Source: an uncultured Clostridia bacterium (GTDB lineage Bacteria; Bacillota; Clostridia; Christensenellales; Borkfalkiaceae). Taken from it: DNA of 64,000 bases. The notes below the pieces were generated by a model that saw nothing but the letters and a program-made list of their open reading frames with translations, was not told where the DNA came from and did not search any database. The DNA lies in NCBI GenBank assembly GCA_947631005.1, contig CANRJR010000005.1, positions 1-64,000 on the forward strand, written 5' to 3'. A program made the translations under genes and the position numbers. The number at the start of each line of letters is the position of its first letter. Positions within the stretch are counted from its first letter, which is position 1. Shown here in pieces: positions 37,352 to 47,281 of the stretch.

Positions 37352-39389
37352 AGAACACTACAATCCCGACGGCAACGCCGAGACGACTACCTTGTGGGAC
37401 GACTATCAAAACGGTCTCTCCTATCAAGCGAGCAGCGGTCTTGCCAAGAACTTGCCCGAATATGTGCGTTTTTTCGAGGGGAAGCAATGGAAAGCTCCCA
37501 CGAAAAACACGAAGAATCTCCCGCGACCCGTCGTGAACATCGTCAAGATGATTTGTCGAAACAAGAAATCGGCTATTCTTGCGACACCCGTCAAGCTCGT
37601 TTACAGGGCGGAGCGGGACGGCGTGGATGTTGAGAAGTTCAACCGCTTTGCCGAGTACATACAGAAAGAGATCGGGCAGGAGTCGCTCGACAAGAAAGCG
37701 ATCGACGACGGCGTAAAGAAAGGCTCGTACTTCTATCACTACTATTGGGACGCGGAAGCGCAGGGCAAGGACGGCGTGAAAGAGGGGGGTCTCCGATGCG
37801 AGATCATAGATCCGCTTTCAATCTTCTTCTCAAATCCGACGGAACTCGACGAGCAAAAGCAGAAGTGGATTCTCATTGCCTCCCGCGAGGACGTTGATTC
37901 GGTTCGAGTGAAGTGCGACGAGGACGTTGACCCGGAGATGATTGTCTCCGATGAGTGCGAGAATAAGTACGGGACGATCGAGCAGGAGGGAAACAAGCTT
38001 TGCACGGTGCTGACGAGGTACTTTCGCAAAGACGGCGAGGTCTACTGCGAGAAAGCAACGAAGTCCGTCGTCATCAATAAGCCGTTCCCGATCGCTCCCG
38101 ATTTGCAGGCGGCGGCGGAGTCTCTCGGCATCGGGCGCAAAGAGGACGCTCCGAACAACAGCCTCCCCGACGGAGATCAAGGAGCACGGCTCACGCCAAA
38201 CGGCGTAAGGGCGAACCTCTATCCCGTTGTCGTCGGGAATTACGAGACCCGCGAGAACTCGATTTACGGTCTCGGAGAGGTCGAGGGAATTATCCCGAAC
38301 CAAAAGGCAATCAACTTCCACCTTGCGATGTCGCTTCTCAATGCGCAGGAAATCGCGTGGGGCAAATACCTTGTCCTGCCCAACGCCTTGCGAAATCAAG
38401 TCATCAATAACGAGCCCGGACAAGTCCTCGTCGACTACTCGGGCACGGGAAACGGCGTCAAGCGGCTCACGGAACAGGCGATACAGTCCCAACCGCTTCA
38501 ACTTATCGAAACGATCATGCAGATGACGCGAACGGTCACAGGGTCGAGCGAGGTCATGACGGGCGAGGTCATCGGCGCAAATATGTCCGGTGCCGCGATC
38601 GCGCAGTTACAGTCGCAGGCACAACAGCCGATAGAGGAACTCAAAGATGCGTTTTGGCTCACCAAAGAGAAGCAAGGGCGAGTGCTTGCGCAGTTCTTCA
38701 AGCTCTTCTACCGCGAGAAGGAGTTCTCTTACGACGAGGAAGTACAGCAGACGGGAAGCAACGGACAGCCCGTCGTGGACGCGAGCGGAAACCCCGTAAC
38801 GGAAGAGGTGCAACAGACCGACATCTTCAACAGCGAAGAGTACCAAGACGTTGACTTTTCGGTCGTCGTCGAGGCGACGGCGGGGACAAAGGCGACGGCG
38901 GCGGGCGACATCAATGTCCTCGATATTCTTCTCTCGAAAGGTCTCATCTCTCTCAAAACGTACTTCAAGGCGTACCCCGAAGATGCTCTTACGAACAAGT
39001 CAGAGATCCTCAAAGGGGTCGAAGAGGACGAGAACAGCGAGAAAGCACAGTTGCAAGCGCAGAACGCGCAGCTCGCCGCACAGCTTGAACAAAGTCTCAC
39101 CGTCATTCAGCGACAAAAGGAGACCGCCGATAAGGTCGTGAGCGTGATCCAAGAGAACAACCAACTCAAAGCGTTCATCGCCAAGCTTTACACCGAGGCG
39201 CAGACCAAAATTCGGGCGGCAAACGAGCAAATCAATCTCGGAAACGCGGAGATCGACGAAAAAACGAGAGACGCGCAGGACTTCGCAGCATTCATCGCGC
39301 AGATGATGCAGGGCGGCAGCGTACCGCAAGGAGGGCAACCGAATGTTATGTCCGAAGTGCCGAACGGAAGCAACGGTCAAAAGAGATAA
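37338..39389 (+). CDS. Portal protein
   Basis: Position after terL; RPVVNIVKMICRNKKSAI..., SSEVMTGEVIGANMSGAAIAQLQ, long C-terminal coiled-coil. Confidence 0.85.
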   Translation: MSEIKEHYNPDGNAETTTLWDDYQNGLSYQASSGLAKNLPEYVRFFEGKQWKAPTKNTKNLPRPVVNIVKMICRNKKSAILATPVKLVYRAERDGVDVEKFNRFAEYIQKEIGQESLDKKAIDDGVKKGSYFYHYYWDAEAQGKDGVKEGGLRCEIIDPLSIFFSNPTELDEQKQKWILIASREDVDSVRVKCDEDVDPEMIVSDECENKYGTIEQEGNKLCTVLTRYFRKDGEVYCEKATKSVVINKPFPIAPDLQAAAESLGIGRKEDAPNNSLPDGDQGARLTPNGVRANLYPVVVGNYETRENSIYGLGEVEGIIPNQKAINFHLAMSLLNAQEIAWGKYLVLPNALRNQVINNEPGQVLVDYSGTGNGVKRLTEQAIQSQPLQLIETIMQMTRTVTGSSEVMTGEVIGANMSGAAIAQLQSQAQQPIEELKDAFWLTKEKQGRVLAQFFKLFYREKEFSYDEEVQQTGSNGQPVVDASGNPVTEEVQQTDIFNSEEYQDVDFSVVVEATAGTKATAAGDINVLDILLSKGLISLKTYFKAYPEDALTNKSEILKGVEEDENSEKAQLQAQNAQLAAQLEQSLTVIQRQKETADKVVSVIQENNQLKAFIAKLYTEAQTKIRAANEQINLGNAEIDEKTRDAQDFAAFIAQMMQGGSVPQGGQPNVMSEVPNGSNGQKR

Positions 39390-39480
39390 AGGCATCGGCG
39401 TAATCGTGTGCCGAAATCCTTCCTGTCCGAACTACAAAAAGATCATACGACCGAAATCTTTCAATAGCAAGAAGGCATAA
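39343..39480 (+). CDS. 45-aa zinc-ribbon microprotein overlapping the portal 3' end
   Basis: MLCPKCRTEATVKRDKGIGVIVCRNPSCPNYKKIIRPKSFNSKKA; RBS aaggaggg; not in the supplied ORF track (below length cut-off). Confidence 0.6.
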   Translation: MLCPKCRTEATVKRDKGIGVIVCRNPSCPNYKKIIRPKSFNSKKA

Positions 39481-39534
39481 TGCCTCTGACTATATATCAC
39501 GCAGGAGTAGCGAAAAAACCCAAAGGAGGGCATT

Positions 39535-40332
39535 ATGCCGAACGAAAACAAAGCAGGGGAAACAAACGAAGTCAAAACTTCGCAGGGGAGCGAAAACCCT
39601 GCCGCCCCCGAAGAGAACAGGGAGAATGTGAGCGAGTTTGAGTTCACCGACACCCCCGCCGCAGAGGGCGAGAAGCATCCGAAGCAGGAAGGAAGGGCAG
39701 AACAAACGAGAGAGCAGAACTCCGAAAACGCTCGACGCAGGCGCGAAGCGGAAAGGCAGCAGGAGCTTCAAGCCGCGAGAGAGCAGGCAATCATCGAGGC
39801 TCTCAATGGGAAGAACCCCTACACGGGCGACGAGATGAAAGATTCCGCCGACGTGAAAGAGTATCTCTCCATGAAAGAGATCGAGAAGGCGGGAGGAGAC
39901 CCGTTGGCGGACTTTTCCAAGTTTCAGAAAGAGAAAGATCGGAAAGCGGCAGAGGAAGCTGCGAAACGTGAGACCGAGGCGGAGTGGTACAGAAGCGACC
40001 GCGAGGCGTTCGTCGCCAAGCACCCCGAAGTCGACCTCAACGCGCTTCTCTCGAACGCAGACTTCAACACTTTCGCAAAGGGAAAGGTCGGGAACTTGCC
40101 CTTGTCCGAAATCTACGAGGATTTCATCGGAATCGTGCAAGGGTACGCCGAAAAGTCGAAGAAGATCGCCGCTCAAATCGTCGCAAACAGAAAGGCTTCC
40201 CCCGGACCTCTGTCTACGCCGAACGGCGAGAAAGGGAGCTTCTTCACGCGGGAACAAGTCAAGGCAATGACCCCCGAAGAAGTTCACAAGAACTACGATA
40301 AAATCAGGGAAAGTATGACCAAATGGAAATAG
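39535..40332 (+). CDS. Scaffolding protein
   Basis: Acidic, coiled, between portal and capsid. Confidence 0.65.
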   Translation: MPNENKAGETNEVKTSQGSENPAAPEENRENVSEFEFTDTPAAEGEKHPKQEGRAEQTREQNSENARRRREAERQQELQAAREQAIIEALNGKNPYTGDEMKDSADVKEYLSMKEIEKAGGDPLADFSKFQKEKDRKAAEEAAKRETEAEWYRSDREAFVAKHPEVDLNALLSNADFNTFAKGKVGNLPLSEIYEDFIGIVQGYAEKSKKIAAQIVANRKASPGPLSTPNGEKGSFFTREQVKAMTPEEVHKNYDKIRESMTKWK

Positions 40333-40349
40333 GAAAGGAGGATAAGTAA

Positions 40350-41216
40350 ATGGCATACGAAAACTTTATTCCCTCCGTATGGAACGAGGGAATCAACCGC
40401 GAACTCGAAAGGCTCTGCGTGTTCGCCGAGGACTGCAACAGGCAGTATGAGGGCAGCGTGAAGAAGAAAGGCGAGTCCGTTACCATTCTCGGTGTCGGCA
40501 AGCCCACGATCAGAAGGATCGCAAAGGCGGCAAGAAACAACGACATCGAAGCACCAGAAGAGATCGAAGATACTTCGGTCATCATGTATATCAATCAAAT
40601 CGCCTACTTCAACTACATGGTGGGCGACATCGACAAGGCGCAGGCGGTCGGCGGCATCATGGACGCTCTGTCGCAGGAGACGAGCGAGGGTCTCGCAAAC
40701 GAGGTCGACACCTACATTGCGAGCTTCGCGGTGGACTCTTCCGTCAAGGCTCTCTACGACAAGCCGCAGAAGATCGTCGCAAGCTCCACGCCGGGCGCGG
40801 GCGAGAAGTATGTTCTCGATGTCGTGGACGAGGCGTTCCAGAAGCTGTTGGAGAACGACGTGAAAACGACGACCCCCATCGTCATCACCGTCTCGCCGCG
40901 TTTCTTCACGATCTTCCGCAAGGCGTACCGCTTCGAGGACACGGACAACAGCGGCATTCTCAAACACGGCAAGGTGGGGATGTACAACAACATCACCGTC
41001 AAGATGTCGAACAACGTCTACAAGACCGACGCCGCCGCGACGGACAACATCATGATCCGCACGAAGAGAGCGATCGCGTTTGCGAAACCGCTCACGCATT
41101 CCGAAGCCTACCGTCCCGAGAAGAAGTTCGCGGACGCGGTGAAAGGGTTCATTCTCTTCGACGCGAAAGTTGTCCGTCCGAAAGAAATCATCAACATCAA
41201 CGTCAAGTACGCATAA
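40350..41216 (+). CDS. Major capsid protein (P22 coat-like)
   Basis: MAYENFIPSVWNEGINRELERLCVFAEDCNRQYEGSVKKKGESVTILGVGKPTI. Confidence 0.85.
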   Translation: MAYENFIPSVWNEGINRELERLCVFAEDCNRQYEGSVKKKGESVTILGVGKPTIRRIAKAARNNDIEAPEEIEDTSVIMYINQIAYFNYMVGDIDKAQAVGGIMDALSQETSEGLANEVDTYIASFAVDSSVKALYDKPQKIVASSTPGAGEKYVLDVVDEAFQKLLENDVKTTTPIVITVSPRFFTIFRKAYRFEDTDNSGILKHGKVGMYNNITVKMSNNVYKTDAAATDNIMIRTKRAIAFAKPLTHSEAYRPEKKFADAVKGFILFDAKVVRPKEIININVKYA

Positions 41217-41228
41217 GGAGGTGCAATT

Positions 41229-41546
41229 ATGGACGTTACCATGAGAAACAGTATCGCAACCCCCACGCTCGAAGCCCTCAAGGCATCTACGCCGAAAGCT
41301 CTCGCATGGGACGAGAACGACAACAAGATGATTCTCGTCATCAGCGCGGAAGGCGCGACCGATCTCACCGTCAAGGCGGGCAACGGCATTCAGGGCGTGA
41401 CCGATCTCACGCTGACCGTTCCCAAGGGAGTGAGCCTTGTCAAGCTCGAAAGCGGGCGTTTCAAGAACGTGTCGGGCGAGAACAAGGGTAAGATCGTGGT
41501 GGTCTCGACGGGAACGCCATCCGTCGGTGTCGCCGCTCTCGTATAA
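41229..41546 (+). CDS. Head decoration-like protein
   Basis: Small beta-rich protein immediately after the capsid gene. Confidence 0.5.
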   Translation: MDVTMRNSIATPTLEALKASTPKALAWDENDNKMILVISAEGATDLTVKAGNGIQGVTDLTLTVPKGVSLVKLESGRFKNVSGENKGKIVVVSTGTPSVGVAALV

Positions 41547-41562
41547 GACATGACAAATTCAA

Positions 41563-41593
41563 AAGAAGCCCTCTCCCGCGGGGAGGACTTCTA
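41563..41593 (+). other. Hairpin between decoration gene and next gene
   Basis: agaag-c-cctctcc-cgc-ggggagg-a-cttct. Confidence 0.55.
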
Positions 41594-41595
41594 AA

Positions 41596-41635
41596 TGCGG
41601 TTAGGGTATCGGCGGTTCAACTCCGTCAAACCGCA
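41596..41635 (+). ncRNA. tRNA-like minihelix (acceptor stem + T-arm only)
   Basis: tgcggtt-agggtatc-ggcgg-ttcaact-ccgtc-a-aaccgca; contains GTTCAACTC T-loop consensus. Confidence 0.45.
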
Positions 41636-41650
41636 CAAAAAGGAGCGGAA

Positions 41651-42286
41651 ATGAAGTTGGGCGAAATCAAAATAGAGGCTCTCAAATTGATGTTTGTGAA
41701 CTACAACATCGACTTGGAGATCGACAACCTGCAAGATCTCGCGCTCGATGAGAACTACGGGAGCTATCTCGTCAATATGCCCGGTGCGATAAACCGCTGT
41801 TTCTCCGTCATCGAGGACAAGGGTGTGCTTCCTGTCAAGGCGTACACGCTGAAAGCGGAGGACGGACTTGCAAGCGGCGTATTTATGCGTTTCGACCTCT
41901 CGAAACTCATCGAGGACTACTTCGCAATCGAGCGGCTCGTCTTTTCAAGTCCGTGCGGGGAGTACATCGGGGACTTCGATTATCAGAAAGAGGGAGAGAC
42001 CATTGTCATCAAGGACTTCGACGAGAACGACACATACACTGTGCTGTACCTCCCGAAGATCGAGCGCATCTCCGCGCTCACGGAGAACGACACCGAGATC
42101 GACATTCCCGACAACATCGCGCAACATATCCCGTACTTCATCAAGGGCGACCTCTACCGCGACGACGAGCCGAACGAGGCAAGCGAGGCGCGGAATTGGT
42201 TCGAGGCGGCAATGGACGCTATTCTCGGCGGAAAAGTAAGCAAGGCAAACAAGGTGTCGGACATCTACACCCTCACGGAGATATGA
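41651..42286 (+). CDS. Head-tail connector/adaptor-like protein
   Basis: Position in late operon; MKLGEIKIEALKLMFVNYNIDLEIDNL. Confidence 0.45.
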   Translation: MKLGEIKIEALKLMFVNYNIDLEIDNLQDLALDENYGSYLVNMPGAINRCFSVIEDKGVLPVKAYTLKAEDGLASGVFMRFDLSKLIEDYFAIERLVFSSPCGEYIGDFDYQKEGETIVIKDFDENDTYTVLYLPKIERISALTENDTEIDIPDNIAQHIPYFIKGDLYRDDEPNEASEARNWFEAAMDAILGGKVSKANKVSDIYTLTEI

Positions 42287-42287
42287 T

Positions 42288-44825
42288 ATGAGAGCGAACA
42301 CGAACATCTCCCTTAAAGAGAGGAAACAACTTCAACTTGCTGGTTTCAAAGGAGTGGACTTTTCCTCTTCGCCTTTGAGGGTGCAAGCCAACCGTGCCTC
42401 GAATATGTCGAACTTCATCAATGAATATGGCGTAAACAAGAAGCGGAACGGTTGGAATGAGCTGTTCAAAATCGAGATCAACCGCGTCCCACAGAGGATA
42501 AACGGCATTTTTTGGTATGTCAATCGAAACCACAAGGAGATGCTCGTCCATGCGGGGAGGCGGTTTTATCGTATTCTGCACACGGAGACGGAGGAGTACA
42601 GGTACGAGGACATCACGCTGTCGTCGACCTATGCTCCCGCGAAGTGCAACCTTGACTTTCTGAAAGATCAGCGCAGTCAAGCGTTCTTCAACAAGGGGAA
42701 GGCGTACATCATCGGCTGCGGTGACTACCTCGTTTATGGCAGTTGGGACGACGGCGCGACATACGAACTTCGTAGGGTGGCGAACAACGTCGACACCTAC
42801 ATTCCCACGACGACCATATCCATTGACGACGATTCCGTCCTCGATGACACACGAGGCAGTCTCGACGACGTAAATATGCTCACCTCGAAACGCATCAATC
42901 AGCTTCTCGGAAGCAGCGCGGGGAATAAGACGTGGACGCTTGATTCCGAGAGTATCGACGATGGGACGGACATCTCAATCGTTCTCGAAACGGTGCGGGA
43001 CGAGCAGGCGGTTACGGTCAATATCTCGAACCCCAAAGAGGACAAGACGAAACTCTACGAGGGCGAGACACAGGTCGGGACGGTGGACTTTGCGGCGGGG
43101 AAGATCACCTTGACGATAAAGACAACGCCGCAAATCGAGAACCGCGACAACATCTTCGTTACATTCGAGCATAAAGTCGGCGGGTATGAGGACCGTATCA
43201 CGAACTGCAAATTCGGTATTCTGTTCGGCGTAAGCGGCAACACCGACCGCCTCTTTCTTTCGGGAAACGAGGACTATCCGAACATCGATTTCCATTCCGA
43301 AATGGACGACTACACCTACTTCGGAGATCTGAACTCTGCCTCCATGGGAAGCGATTCGGTCGCCATAAACGGCTATTCGCGCCTCTCCGACAGCACGCTC
43401 GTCATCTACAAGGAAGAGAACGGGCAGGAAGCGAGCATCTTCTATCGGACGGGTGTCTACCAAGAGTACTACGACAGCAACGGAAACCTCGACAATGTAA
43501 GGGGCGTGTTCCCGACTTCCGCAGGAAGCATCGGAGAGGGGGTTGTGAGCAGATACGCCTGCGCCAACTTCGGAGGCGACAACATCATTCTCTCAAAGAA
43601 CGGCGTTTTCGGCATCGTCCTTGCAAACAACGTCGCAACGACGGAGAGGTACACGAGGGAAAGAAGCCGTTCGATCAACGAGCGGTTGAAAACTCACGCA
43701 GACCTTTCGGAAGCGGTCGGAATCGTATTCAAAAACAGATACTACCTCGCCGTCGACGATGTGTGCTATGTCGCCGATGCGCGGTTCAAGTACACGAGCG
43801 AGGACGATCTTGACAACACCTATAACTACGAGTGGTGGTTTTGGGAGAACATTCCCGCCCGCGTATGGGCGAACATCGAGAACAATCTCTATTTCGGCAG
43901 CGTGAACGGGCAGGTCTGCGTGTTCGATAACGAGTACGTCGACCGCACCTATCAGACGAGCGAAAGCGGGGATCTCGCCCTCAATATCGCCGAGAACAAA
44001 ATCACCTACAACTCCAACATCGACATCGGCATTGCGGAGAACGATCGCATAACGTTCAAGACGGATGGCATCTACGCGCTCTTTCTTGAAGGGTTCAGCG
44101 TTATAGATAGCAAAATTTATGTCTCGGAAGAAGAGATCTTAAAGTGTTACGAAGCGATAGAGGTTTTTGCGGATAACGTCGGAGACAGTGGGCTGAAAGT
44201 CAACACGCCGTACCGCCTGTATGCGGTCGACAGAGGGGCGTGCTGTTTCAACCTCATCGACGGGAATGGGGAAGAGCAGAAGATTTTCTCTGCGGGATTT
44301 CGGCTTCATAAAAACATCTCCCGCCGCGAACTCTATCTCGCGAATGTCACGGAAAGCGATTTTCAGCTCAAAGACTACAAGACGGATGTCCCCGTGCGGA
44401 TCTCCGAGTACAACGAGCATGTACCCTCTATGCCGCTTGCAAGTTTTGTACATTGCGAAAATGTCGTCGCCAAATGGTACACTCCGGTTTTCGACTGCGG
44501 GACGAATGAATCGAGCAAGACGCTTCTCAAAATGACTATCTCGACAGAACCGGAAGTAAACGGAGACCTGCAATTCGGGTACGAGACAAGAAGCGTCGAG
44601 AAAATGTTGAACGCAAAGGGCATCAATGTTTTTTCGTTCGAGAATCTCTCGTTTGAGAACTTCACCTTTGAAACGGGATTCGCAAGTAGCTATTCCGTGA
44701 AGTGTAACGAGAGGAACTTCAACTTTATCATGTTTCGGTTTATATCCGATAACGAATACAACTGCGCCGTGAACAGCTTTACGGCGGTGTACAAAATCAA
44801 CAAATCCAACAGGGGGGTAAAGTAA
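42288..44825 (+). CDS. Tail tubular/stabilisation-like structural protein
   Basis: 845 aa, FKGVDFSSSPLRVQANRASNMSNFINEYG; position before tail fibre. Confidence 0.55.
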   Translation: MRANTNISLKERKQLQLAGFKGVDFSSSPLRVQANRASNMSNFINEYGVNKKRNGWNELFKIEINRVPQRINGIFWYVNRNHKEMLVHAGRRFYRILHTETEEYRYEDITLSSTYAPAKCNLDFLKDQRSQAFFNKGKAYIIGCGDYLVYGSWDDGATYELRRVANNVDTYIPTTTISIDDDSVLDDTRGSLDDVNMLTSKRINQLLGSSAGNKTWTLDSESIDDGTDISIVLETVRDEQAVTVNISNPKEDKTKLYEGETQVGTVDFAAGKITLTIKTTPQIENRDNIFVTFEHKVGGYEDRITNCKFGILFGVSGNTDRLFLSGNEDYPNIDFHSEMDDYTYFGDLNSASMGSDSVAINGYSRLSDSTLVIYKEENGQEASIFYRTGVYQEYYDSNGNLDNVRGVFPTSAGSIGEGVVSRYACANFGGDNIILSKNGVFGIVLANNVATTERYTRERSRSINERLKTHADLSEAVGIVFKNRYYLAVDDVCYVADARFKYTSEDDLDNTYNYEWWFWENIPARVWANIENNLYFGSVNGQVCVFDNEYVDRTYQTSESGDLALNIAENKITYNSNIDIGIAENDRITFKTDGIYALFLEGFSVIDSKIYVSEEEILKCYEAIEVFADNVGDSGLKVNTPYRLYAVDRGACCFNLIDGNGEEQKIFSAGFRLHKNISRRELYLANVTESDFQLKDYKTDVPVRISEYNEHVPSMPLASFVHCENVVAKWYTPVFDCGTNESSKTLLKMTISTEPEVNGDLQFGYETRSVEKMLNAKGINVFSFENLSFENFTFETGFASSYSVKCNERNFNFIMFRFISDNEYNCAVNSFTAVYKINKSNRGVK

Positions 44826-46672
44826 TGGCGAAAATCAATAAGGTAAGCGAACGCGTCAAGGAGGCAATTAAACGCAAATCTGCCTTTGGGTTGCCCGACC
44901 GTCCCTCCGAACGGGGCATGAAGCCCGAGGATATCAAGCGTGCGTTTTGGCAGCCCGTGGTTGACATGTCGTTTTCGGCGATTGCCGAAATAGACAGGGT
45001 AGTGGATGAGATCAACGAGGCAATCAACGAATCGTCGAGAGCGATGACTTCTCACACAGAGAATAAGGATAACCCGCACAAAGTAACGAAAGATCAAGTC
45101 GGGCTCGGGAAAGTCAACAATACGGCAGATGCGGAGAAACCCGTCTCGGCGGCGCAGAGGGAAGCAATCGCGGAAGCCAAGGAACAGTTCAGCAACGAGC
45201 TTCAAACAGAAAAGTCGCGTGCCACTTTGGAAGAGGGGAGGCTCGGCGATCAGATCACGCAGGAGACAGAACGCGCACAGGCGGCGGAAGAAAGAGAGAA
45301 AACGCGCGCAGAGGGCGTGGAGAGCGGGCTTGACGCGCGGGTCAAGACGATAGAGGGCGAAATTCCGACCGACGCAAGCGTGGACAACAAACTTGCCACG
45401 CAGTCTTTCACGAACTCCTCGATCAACAACCTTGCGGCGTTCTATATCACTTATAATGCCGATAACGCATCCTTCCCCTCGAAAGCGGCGTTGACGGGTG
45501 CAACGACATTTTATAACGACAAGAAACCCCGCATCCCGACGACCAACGATTATGCTATCGTTCGTGCCGACGAAAGCCAACCAAAGGGCGTAGACGGCTC
45601 TTATCCCACAACGCGGTATGTCTATCAAGGCGGGACGTACCCCGCAGGTTCGTGGAGTTTTCAATGGGTCATCAACAATACATCGCTTACGCAAGCGCAG
45701 ATTGATGCACTCAACAGTGGCATTACGGCGGCGGGCGTGGCGCAAATCGAGAAGAATAAACAAACAGCGCAAAACGCTATCCCCAAAAGTGAAAAAGGCG
45801 TAGCGGGAGGCGTTGCTACACTTGACGGTAGCGGACAAGTTCCGAACTCTAACCTTAATAATGCTTGGTTATTGCAAGGCGGTACAGAAATAGGTGCAAA
45901 TGATGACTTGAATGCTTATACAACAGAAGGGAATTATTACTGCGCAAGTAATGATATTGCTAAGACACTCATTAACTGCCCTACAACAAACGCCTTTACA
46001 TTAAAAATATATTCATCAGTGGGTAGAAAAAGTCAATATGTGACCCAAGAAGTCCATGATTTTATCAGATTCCAAATATATACAAGGCTTTTTGTGGGTT
46101 CGGAATGGTATGAGTGGATTAAACTTACCGTTTCCCCTAATGAGTTTATTCCAACGACAGGCGGCGTAATACAAGGTTCTTTGGAGATGACTGATACTGT
46201 TAAAGCAAGAGTATTTGAGTCGTCTTATTCAGGATATATACAAGTTGTATTGACAGACGGGACTGTATTTGGTATTACGGGCAAAGGCGGAGAGATATAT
46301 AATTTGAGTAGTCGTTTTGTCAAAAAGGGTGGCGATATAATAGATGGCAATCTCGATGTCAATGGAATTTTATCAGAAAATGGTCAACGTGTCTATTCTC
46401 CCAATAATCTTCCAAACCGCGCACAAACAGAAAACAGCAATGAATTTAATCCTTTTTATAATAACGCAAGTTCCAATAAATATGCGTGGTTTAATTATCG
46501 TGGCAGTGGCACGCAGGCAGAAATGGTCAATTTGGGCGATGGCGGGGGCGAAGGACGGTATGGCGTTTGGAAAGCAAAGGATTATCTGTTCTCGGATGGT
46601 GTGTCCGTTCTTGAGAAAGTGGACCAAAAAATCAACGAGGCTATCACTACGGCACTGAATACGGCAGTGTAA
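44825..46672 (+). CDS. Tail fibre protein
   Basis: Phage-fibre repeat SHTENKDNPHKVTKDQVGLGKVNNTADAEKPVS; pyocin-knob-like NAYTTEGNYYCASNDIAKTLINCPT. Confidence 0.85.
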   Translation: MAKINKVSERVKEAIKRKSAFGLPDRPSERGMKPEDIKRAFWQPVVDMSFSAIAEIDRVVDEINEAINESSRAMTSHTENKDNPHKVTKDQVGLGKVNNTADAEKPVSAAQREAIAEAKEQFSNELQTEKSRATLEEGRLGDQITQETERAQAAEEREKTRAEGVESGLDARVKTIEGEIPTDASVDNKLATQSFTNSSINNLAAFYITYNADNASFPSKAALTGATTFYNDKKPRIPTTNDYAIVRADESQPKGVDGSYPTTRYVYQGGTYPAGSWSFQWVINNTSLTQAQIDALNSGITAAGVAQIEKNKQTAQNAIPKSEKGVAGGVATLDGSGQVPNSNLNNAWLLQGGTEIGANDDLNAYTTEGNYYCASNDIAKTLINCPTTNAFTLKIYSSVGRKSQYVTQEVHDFIRFQIYTRLFVGSEWYEWIKLTVSPNEFIPTTGGVIQGSLEMTDTVKARVFESSYSGYIQVVLTDGTVFGITGKGGEIYNLSSRFVKKGGDIIDGNLDVNGILSENGQRVYSPNNLPNRAQTENSNEFNPFYNNASSNKYAWFNYRGSGTQAEMVNLGDGGGEGRYGVWKAKDYLFSDGVSVLEKVDQKINEAITTALNTAV

Positions 46673-46684
46673 TGGAGGAAAGCC

Positions 46685-47281
46685 ATGACAAAAGAGCAAA
46701 TACAAGAAATCGTCGGCAAAGAGCATGAAATTGTTTTTGCATGCAGGACGGGCTCGCAAATCTTCTGCTCCAATCCTCACGACGAGGACATAGCGGTTGT
46801 TATAAAAAGCCGTACATATAAGCATCAATCGTTTCGTGTTGGCAATACAGACGTATTTTGCGATTCGTTAGACGATTGCCATAAAAAGGCGACGTTCTGT
46901 TCCGAATATCCATCTTTGTATGATGCCCTCTCCTATCAATTCGCGAAGCACGGCGACACGCTCATTTGCGGCAAGTTCCCGCTTCCCGATTGGGATTGGT
47001 TCGATTGGAAGTTGCAAGCGGTCAAAGAGGCATTGACATTCGGCGAAAACAAGTACTTCCACCCTCGCATATTCGGCAGAGACGGGAAATCGTGCAGCAA
47101 AAGAATGGTGTGGGCACTTGCCATTTACTACGCTGTAAAAAACGGATCTATTGTTTATACAAATGAGCAAAGGTCGGTCATGCAAAAATGTCACGATTGC
47201 GAGCTTCCGAAAGAATATGCCTATCTTCTCAAAGAAAAGTTGGAGGAAATAAAGGGGCAGTTGGAGGGAAAAAATGGCTAA
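46685..47281 (+). CDS. Nucleotidyltransferase (DNA pol beta superfamily)-like protein
   Basis: RTGSQIFCSNPHDEDIAVVI (GS...DxD) and GNTDVFC. Confidence 0.6.
   Translation: MTKEQIQEIVGKEHEIVFACRTGSQIFCSNPHDEDIAVVIKSRTYKHQSFRVGNTDVFCDSLDDCHKKATFCSEYPSLYDALSYQFAKHGDTLICGKFPLPDWDWFDWKLQAVKEALTFGENKYFHPRIFGRDGKSCSKRMVWALAIYYAVKNGSIVYTNEQRSVMQKCHDCELPKEYAYLLKEKLEEIKGQLEGKNG

Noticed and set aside
41540-41640. Full-length tRNA (e.g. TCT or CTA anticodon) considered around cttctaaatg
   Set aside because: No anticodon stem or D-arm can be formed; only acceptor and T-arm pair, so called tRNA-like only.
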